Assembly: GCA_002418775.1 (NCBI GenBank)
Contig: DIEU01000041.1
Coordinates: 1 to 20,270 of the forward strand
Direction of reading: 5' to 3'
DNA length: 20,270 nt
Origin: Firmicutes bacterium UBA5766
GTDB lineage: Bacteria > Bacillota > Desulfotomaculia > Desulfotomaculales > Nap2-2B
Positions within the stretch are counted from its first letter, which is position 1; every line of letters begins with the position of its first letter. This document shows, piece by piece, positions 14,689 to 20,270 of this stretch. A model generated the notes under the pieces. The model saw nothing but the letters and a program-made list of their open reading frames with translations, was not told where the DNA came from and made no database searches. Both the position numbers and the translations under genes were made by a program.

Positions 14689-15762
14689 TTGAAACGCTGC
14701 AGATTACTGTCAGCAATTGTTGCCCTGATCACAGGTGTATTATTATTTTTAACCGGCTGTGGCAGTAGACCGGCAGAAAATATTTTGCAAAACACAGAAC
14801 CGGCAGTTCAAACGCTTAAGCTCTCCGGAGCAGGCGCGAGTTTCCCTTACCCTCTTTATTCCAAATGGATTGAACAGTACAAGCAGGTCAAACAGGATGT
14901 GAAAATTGACTATCAATCTATCGGAAGCAGTGGCGGTATTAAAGGTATTACCGAACATACACTCGACTTTGCAGGTAGTGATGTCCCAATGAGCGACGAG
15001 GAGATCAGCAAAGCTCAGGGACTCATAATCAATCTGCCTGTCACATTGGGGGCGGTCGTAATAGCTTATAATCTCCCCGGCAAGCCCTCGTTAAAAATGG
15101 ATGCTGAAGTTATAGGCGATATTTTCATGGGTAAAATCAAAAATTGGAACGACTCCCGACTGAATTCTCTTAATCCGGGCATTAACCTGCCGGATAAGAA
15201 AATAGAAGTAATCCACCGTTCCGATGGAAGCGGCTCTACCTATGTCTTTACCGATTACCTCAGTTCAGCTAACAGTTCCTGGAGCAACGGCCCGGGAAAA
15301 GGCAAACTAATCGAGTGGCCGGTAGGAACGGGAGCCAAGGGGAACGAAGGCATTGTAGGTCAGGTGGCTCAGATTGAAGGCGCCATTGGCTACATGGAGA
15401 TGGCCTATGCAATTAAAAATAATCTTCCCTATGCGAAAGTTAAAAACCCTGCCGGCAATTATATTGAGCCTACCGTTGCAACAACTACAGCCGCCGCGGC
15501 AGGAGCCGCAGCCAGTATTCCGCCCGACTTGCGGGTTTCAATCGTAAATGCTCCCGGGGCGGACGCTTACCCTATCGCTTCTTTCAGCTATCTATTAATC
15601 TACCAGCAACAGAAGAATCCTGCCAAAGGCAAAGCACTGTCAGACTTCCTTTTATGGGCAACGCATGAAGGACAGCAGTATTCCGCCGGCCTTTTTTACG
15701 CGCCCCTGCCCAAAAATATTGTTACTCTGGTTGATAATAAGATAAAAGGTTTAACTTTTTAG
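14689..15762 (+). CDS. pstS: Phosphate-binding lipoprotein PstS (second copy)
   Basis: A PstS lipoprotein, about 357 residues from the preferred start. LFLTGC gives a lipobox with the cysteine 24 residues from TTG 14689, so the mature protein is lipid-anchored outside the membrane. Ligand-site segments (numbered from ATG 14671): GAGASFPYP (53-61), SIGSSGG (83-89), SDVPM (103-107) and RSDGSGST (183-190), the classic long PstS type. I prefer TTG 14689 because GGAG lies 7 nt before it, whereas ATG 14671 has no clear ribosome site and would prefix acidic residues to the signal peptide. An Ala-rich segment (TTTAAAAGAAAS, about 275) interrupts the C-terminal lobe. It probably feeds the same PstCAB channel with different affinity or conditions of expression than the stalk-type PstS. 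Confidence 0.94.
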   Translation: MKRCRLLSAIVALITGVLLFLTGCGSRPAENILQNTEPAVQTLKLSGAGASFPYPLYSKWIEQYKQVKQDVKIDYQSIGSSGGIKGITEHTLDFAGSDVPMSDEEISKAQGLIINLPVTLGAVVIAYNLPGKPSLKMDAEVIGDIFMGKIKNWNDSRLNSLNPGINLPDKKIEVIHRSDGSGSTYVFTDYLSSANSSWSNGPGKGKLIEWPVGTGAKGNEGIVGQVAQIEGAIGYMEMAYAIKNNLPYAKVKNPAGNYIEPTVATTTAAAAGAAASIPPDLRVSIVNAPGADAYPIASFSYLLIYQQQKNPAKGKALSDFLLWATHEGQQYSAGLFYAPLPKNIVTLVDNKIKGLTF

Positions 15763-15882
15763 AAAGTCACTTTTCTTTAACAGTAAACTTTTATGACCAT
15801 AAAAATCGTCTCACAAAGCAGTTGTTCAATACATCCGGTTGTTGGTGAACATTTTCAACCAATTGGAGCGCTGAAACATTAA

Positions 15883-18804
15883 ATGAAAAGATATCGCGCC
15901 GCCAGTATCAGAACCTATCTCGTTTTTCTGGTGCTGCTGACTATTTTGCCGAGTACGGTATTTGCTGTTTATGAGGCCGTGGTTCAATACCGGATGGCGG
16001 ATGTTGGGGCCCGCACCGAGGCTCTGCGGGTAACCAGGATGGCTTCGGCCAACTATGAACAGCTGATTGAAGGAACCAGGCAACTGCTGGAGGTTATGTC
16101 CCAACTTCCTGAAGTCCAGGAAAACAACACTCCTGCCTGCCCCATTCTGTTTTCCCGTACTTTGCGCAAGTATCCTCACTACTCAACCTTTGGGCTGATC
16201 AATCTCAAAGGAAATCTAATTTGCAGCACCCCGGAAAGCAAGCTTCCCCTTTCACTATCTGACTTTAATTTTTTCCGCACCGCTTTTCTGACCGGCAATT
16301 TTGCTATCGGTGAATTTCAAAAAGATCCGATCACGAATAAACCCGCCTTACATTTCGCATATCCGGTATTAAACCAAAACGGGAAAGCGCAGTCAGTTTT
16401 GTTTGCGGCGCTGGATTTGGAAAGCCTTGACGTTCTTACTCGCAGGATAACCCTTCCTACGAACAGCATTTTAACTCTGAGTGACCGGAACGGAACTGTG
16501 CTTTCACGGTTTCCGGAAGAAAAAAATCTGATCGGACAAATGATGCCCGAGACGGTAGTGGTTGAGAGGCTGCAAAGCCAGCAAGTTGAGGGGGCTGTTG
16601 AAATAAGCGGCAATCCATCAATGCTGTGCGTTTTTACAACACCCATCGGAGCGTCTCTGGGAGGTGATGTTCATGTATCACTCAGCATACCGGATACGGT
16701 TGTATTTGCTCCGGTCAACCGTTTATTTGCGGTTAACCTTGGCCTGCTCGGCCTGGTGAGCATATTGGCCTTAATGGCGTCTCTTGGCGGCGGCAATTTT
16801 CTTCTGCGCCGGCATATTCAGCCCCTGTTGGCGGCTACCAAACGTATTGCCGGCGGTGATTTTTCCGCGCGTACCGGTTTGGCGACAAGTTTATCCGAAA
16901 TCCAGGAAATAACTCATGCATTTGATTCAATGGCTGAATCGCTGCAGAACCGGGAGATTTCCCTGAGGGAGGCTGAGACGAGATACAGGGATTTGGTGGA
17001 AAGATTACCGGTTGTTACTTATACAGCCACTCTTGATGAGCATTGTACTATTACCTATATCAGCCCGCAAATTGAAAAAATGCTTGGTTTTCCACCGGAC
17101 GCCTGGGTTGCCGATCGAGGTTTAAAATTTCGTCAGATTCATCAGGCGGACAGCCAAAGTGTTCTTGACGCATATAACCAGACCCGGCAGTCCGGAAAAA
17201 TTCTTGATTTATCCTTCCGTATGATAACGCAATCGGGTCAGATACGCTGGGTTCGCGAGAAGGCTCAGCCGGTTGCAGGAAATGAAAGAGGAGCGACTAT
17301 GCTTCAAGGCATCATGTATGATAAAACAGCACAGGTTCAGGCGGAGAATGACAGGAACAGACTGGTAGAAATACTGGAATCAACTACAGATCTGGTTGCG
17401 ACAGTTGATCGAGACGGCAGATTGCTTTATTTGAATAATGCCGGCTTAAAAATACTCGGATTAACACCCAGGCAAAAACTTTCAGATGTAAACCTGTTTA
17501 ACTATAGAGCGCCCAGGTCCCTTTCTCTTTTAATGTCAGAAGGCATTCCCAAGGCGGAACGGGAAAGTGTATGGACCGGTGAAACAGAATATCTGAATGA
17601 AAACGGAGAAAGCATCCCGGTATCGGAGGTATTGATAGCGCATCAATTATGGGACAGCGGCAATAGCTGCCTGTCTTTTATTGCCCGGGACATCAGCGCA
17701 GGAAAAAGGGCTGAGCAGCAGATTCAAAATCAACTGGGTCGTTTAAGCGCTTTACATAAGATAGATATGGCCATAACCGGCAGTCTCGACCTGCGCCTTA
17801 CCCTTAACATTTTGCTGCATCAAATAGCCGCTCAATTAAAGATAGACGCTTTGCGGATATTGTTGTACAATCCGCAAACCCGGATGTTGGAGCAAGCGGC
17901 CGGGTATCAGTTAAACCCGAATAGGATTTCCCGAAAAATTACCTTGGATGAAGGTCCGCCCGGCAAAGCTGTTTTAGAACGCCAGATGGTAGTTTCTTAT
18001 GCGTCGGATGCAGATGACTATTTAAAACGTCTTTTCCCCGAAAACGGATATAAAACCTACTTCGCAGTTCCCCTAATAGCCAAGGGGCAGGTAAAGGGAG
18101 TGATGGAATTGTTCAGTTCCGGGCAATCCCTTCCATGCGAAGACTGGTTTGATTTTTTGGATGCTTTGGCCATACAGGCGGCAATTGCGGTTGAGAACAC
18201 AACCCTGTTTAACGAACTTCAACGGACGAACGACCATTTGCAACAGGCTTATGAAGCCACTTTGGAAGGATGGGCGGCGGCGCTCGAACTTCGCGACCAC
18301 GAGACAGAGGGGCATTCCCGCCGGGTCACCGGTTTAACTGTGGAACTGGCGCGTTCACTGGGAATTAATGAGTCCGAAATAATCAACATACGCAGGGGCG
18401 CCCTGCTTCATGATATCGGTAAAATGGGCATACCGGACAGTATCCTGCTTAAACCCGGACCCCTGACATCTGAAGAAGGATTTATTATACAAAAACATCC
18501 CGTCTACGCGCGTGAACTGCTTGCTTCAATACCATATCTTAACGCCGCACTGGATATACCCTGTTATCATCACGAAAGATGGGACGGAACAGGGTACCCG
18601 GCAGGATTGGCCGGCAATAATATACCATTGGCGGCCCGCATTTTCGCAATAGTCGATACGTGGGACGCTTTAAGGAGCGACCGCCCCTACGCAAGTTCCT
18701 GGCCGATAGAACAGGTGAAGGGATATATTTCGGAGCAGGCGGGAAAACACTTTGATCCCCAACTGGTAAAGGTTTTTCTAAAATTGGATTTAACAAATTA
18801 TTAA
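15883..18804 (+). CDS. Membrane sensor with PAS-PAS-GAF-HD-GYP (predicted c-di-GMP phosphodiesterase)
   Basis: 973 residues. Helix 1 (about 11-30), an extracellular sensor region of dCACHE-like size (about 31-282; STFGLINLKGNLICS resembles the CACHE core), helix 2 (about 283-308), a HAMP linker (about 309-360, RIAGGDFSART), two PAS domains (about 365-485 and 490-610), a GAF domain (about 630-775) and a C-terminal HD-GYP domain (about 790-973). The HD-GYP motifs are complete: HSRR (811-814), HDIGKMGIPD (843-852), HHERWDGTGYP (896-906) and DTWDALRSDRPY (925-936). Such domains hydrolyse cyclic di-GMP at a metal centre. No GGDEF domain is present. The upstream ribosome site is weak, with GGAG about 14 nt before the ATG. 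The signal sensed is unknown; adjacency to pst genes only hints at phosphate. Confidence 0.92.
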   Translation: MKRYRAASIRTYLVFLVLLTILPSTVFAVYEAVVQYRMADVGARTEALRVTRMASANYEQLIEGTRQLLEVMSQLPEVQENNTPACPILFSRTLRKYPHYSTFGLINLKGNLICSTPESKLPLSLSDFNFFRTAFLTGNFAIGEFQKDPITNKPALHFAYPVLNQNGKAQSVLFAALDLESLDVLTRRITLPTNSILTLSDRNGTVLSRFPEEKNLIGQMMPETVVVERLQSQQVEGAVEISGNPSMLCVFTTPIGASLGGDVHVSLSIPDTVVFAPVNRLFAVNLGLLGLVSILALMASLGGGNFLLRRHIQPLLAATKRIAGGDFSARTGLATSLSEIQEITHAFDSMAESLQNREISLREAETRYRDLVERLPVVTYTATLDEHCTITYISPQIEKMLGFPPDAWVADRGLKFRQIHQADSQSVLDAYNQTRQSGKILDLSFRMITQSGQIRWVREKAQPVAGNERGATMLQGIMYDKTAQVQAENDRNRLVEILESTTDLVATVDRDGRLLYLNNAGLKILGLTPRQKLSDVNLFNYRAPRSLSLLMSEGIPKAERESVWTGETEYLNENGESIPVSEVLIAHQLWDSGNSCLSFIARDISAGKRAEQQIQNQLGRLSALHKIDMAITGSLDLRLTLNILLHQIAAQLKIDALRILLYNPQTRMLEQAAGYQLNPNRISRKITLDEGPPGKAVLERQMVVSYASDADDYLKRLFPENGYKTYFAVPLIAKGQVKGVMELFSSGQSLPCEDWFDFLDALAIQAAIAVENTTLFNELQRTNDHLQQAYEATLEGWAAALELRDHETEGHSRRVTGLTVELARSLGINESEIINIRRGALLHDIGKMGIPDSILLKPGPLTSEEGFIIQKHPVYARELLASIPYLNAALDIPCYHHERWDGTGYPAGLAGNNIPLAARIFAIVDTWDALRSDRPYASSWPIEQVKGYISEQAGKHFDPQLVKVFLKLDLTNY

Positions 18805-18834
18805 ATACTACTACCCTGAAAAAGAAATGATCTG

Positions 18835-20270
18835 ATGATAAAGTTTTTTGAAAACATGTCGCTTCGGGTGAAAAACTTATTTATTCTTTTTATTGCGCTT
18901 GCTATGGCTGTTGTCGCTTCATATATTATTTCAGAAAATGTCCTGTTAAAAGGTTATGTCGAACTTGAGGAAAAACTGACACTTAAAAATATCGAACGAC
19001 TGAACGGCGCCCTCTCGGCTGATCTTTCCGCGTTAGAAAGCACTGCCTGCGACTGGGCGGCCTGGGATGATACCTATATGTTCATTGAAGACGCCAATGA
19101 CCGTTACATAAAAACCAACCTTGTAGCTTCCACTTATCCAACCCTTAATCTAAACCTGATGATTTTTTTAGATTCCAGTGGAAAAATTGTCTACGGGCAA
19201 GGTTTTGACCTGGAAAACATGAAATTTACCAGCCTGCCTGCAGGGTTAAACAGATACTTAAGCCCTGGCGCCGCCCTGTTAAAACACGAAAGCGCCGGCA
19301 GTTCGGTTAAGGGTCTTCTTCTGCTGCCGCAAGGGCCTTTACTTGTAGCATCATACCCCATCCTACCGAGCGATGAAGAAGGTCCTATACGCGGAACACT
19401 GATTATGGGGCGATACCTGAATGCTGCAGAAATAAAGCGTTTAGCTGACTTAACACATCTTTCCCTTGCTCTGCAGGTCTACGGCAAACAGGGTTCTTCC
19501 GATTTTAATACAGCGTATTCCCTTTTATCAGCAGATAAACCGGTGCTGGTCAGATCCTTAAACGAAAATTCAATTGCCGGGTATTCGCTGCTAAGAGATA
19601 TTTATGGAAAACCAGTTCTTATTTTCAGGGTGCTTATGACCAGAGATATTTATAATCAGGGAAAGCTAAGCCATAGTTATTTTGTCGCCATAATCATAAT
19701 TACCGGGTTTATTATGTTGTTTTTGAGCTTTCTGCTTTCAGAAAAGATGATTTTGTCGCGGCTGACAAGTCTAATACAACATGTCATAAAAATCGGACAA
19801 ACGAAGAACTTTTCATCACGCGTGCCTGTTACCGGGGGTGATGAACTCACCGTTCTTGCTGGTGAAATAAACGTCATGCTTTCGGCCTTGGAGCAATCCC
19901 AGGAAAAAACAAAAGAGAGCGAAGAGCATTTCCGGAGACTTTTCAACGAAGCCCAGACAGGCAATTACATATCGTCGCCGGATGGAAAAATACTTTTCTG
20001 CAACTCGGCTTTTGCGCAAATGTTTGGTTTTAAAGCAATTGAAGAAGCATTAAAGGTAAATTTGTTATCGTTTTTTATCAATGATGAGGAAGGGCAAATT
20101 TTTCTTAAGCTTTTAACTGAAAGAAAAAAGCTTGAATTTTACGAAACCGATCTTCAATGTATTAATGGAAAGAAAATTACCGTATTGCAGAACGCAATCG
20201 GAAAGTTTGATCAAAGAGGTAAACTTATTGAGATTCAGGGATATGTTTTTGATATTACCGAGAGGAAAAC
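18835..20270 (+). CDS. CHASE4-HAMP-PAS sensor protein, cut by the right edge
   Basis: Open for 478 codons to the window end. Helix 1 (about 13-32), then an extracellular CHASE4 domain (about 45-270) with its hallmark ACDWAAWDDTYMFIEDAN (71-88) and MIFLDSSGKIVYGQGFD (109-125). Next come helix 2 (about 281-302), a HAMP segment (about 303-355, SRVPVTGGDELTVLAGEINV) and a PAS domain (about 360-478, HFRRLFNEAQTGNYISSPDG) ending at the edge in VFDITERK. The missing C-terminus could be a histidine kinase or a GGDEF/EAL enzyme; both are common with CHASE4, and the sequence here does not decide. It starts 30 nt after the HD-GYP gene on the same strand, probably one transcript. The start ATG 18835 has no clear ribosome site; ATG 18856 (MSLRVKN) is an alternative. 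Confidence 0.88.
   Translation, partial: MIKFFENMSLRVKNLFILFIALAMAVVASYIISENVLLKGYVELEEKLTLKNIERLNGALSADLSALESTACDWAAWDDTYMFIEDANDRYIKTNLVASTYPTLNLNLMIFLDSSGKIVYGQGFDLENMKFTSLPAGLNRYLSPGAALLKHESAGSSVKGLLLLPQGPLLVASYPILPSDEEGPIRGTLIMGRYLNAAEIKRLADLTHLSLALQVYGKQGSSDFNTAYSLLSADKPVLVRSLNENSIAGYSLLRDIYGKPVLIFRVLMTRDIYNQGKLSHSYFVAIIIITGFIMLFLSFLLSEKMILSRLTSLIQHVIKIGQTKNFSSRVPVTGGDELTVLAGEINVMLSALEQSQEKTKESEEHFRRLFNEAQTGNYISSPDGKILFCNSAFAQMFGFKAIEEALKVNLLSFFINDEEGQIFLKLLTERKKLEFYETDLQCINGKKITVLQNAIGKFDQRGKLIEIQGYVFDITERK

Noticed and set aside
1..20270. CRISPR array, tRNA or rRNA gene, or complete insertion sequence
   Set aside because: No regularly spaced repeats, no cloverleaf or rRNA-like stretch, and no transposase with terminal inverted repeats were seen on reading both strands.

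Overview
The window looks like a Gram-positive, anaerobic Firmicute of the Clostridia, probably near the Peptococcaceae (Pelotomaculum or Desulfotomaculum-like). The reasons are a class III glutamine synthetase, a KimA-type potassium permease, a phosphate-binding protein with a copper-amine-oxidase-like stalk, AGGAGG ribosome sites, and large multi-PAS/GAF/HD-GYP signalling proteins. This placement is inferred from gene content only.

Left part (1-5440, genes on the minus strand): an accessory, partly decayed region. It holds a 5'-truncated type I restriction specificity subunit (hsdS) running off the left edge and an internally deleted HigB/Gp49-like toxin remnant. Next is an intact 985-residue protein combining DUF1653, an archaeo-eukaryotic primase (AEP) of the TOTE conflict-system type, an SF2 helicase and a phospholipase-D-like nuclease. 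Beyond it lie several gene scraps and an apparently intact Phd/YefM-RelE/ParE toxin-antitoxin pair with its own promoter. It reads as an eroded defence/mobile island in which the primase-helicase-nuclease and the TA pair remain intact.

Middle part (5440-10200): glnN (glutamine synthetase III, minus strand) has a long leader. That leader carries two hexaloop hairpins followed by an intrinsic terminator that overlaps the second hairpin, the arrangement of an ANTAR-protein antitermination site. Divergent from glnN is a KimA-like permease lacking roughly its first 85-100 residues. Next comes a stretch of about 445 nt with its own sigma-A-type promoter, extensive pairing potential and a strong intrinsic terminator but no ORF. 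It is a candidate structured non-coding RNA that I cannot assign to a family.

Right part (10390-20270, plus strand): a phosphate-uptake cluster, pstS (stalk-domain type), pstC, pstA, pstB, and a second lipoprotein pstS. A Pho-box-like array precedes it, and hairpins after the first pstS and after pstB probably set expression levels. Two membrane sensors follow: a sensor-PAS-PAS-GAF-HD-GYP protein predicted to degrade cyclic di-GMP, and a CHASE4-HAMP-PAS protein cut by the right edge. The four pst transport genes form an ABC importer with two alternative binding proteins; the sensors may tie second-messenger signalling to the same environment, but only adjacency supports that.
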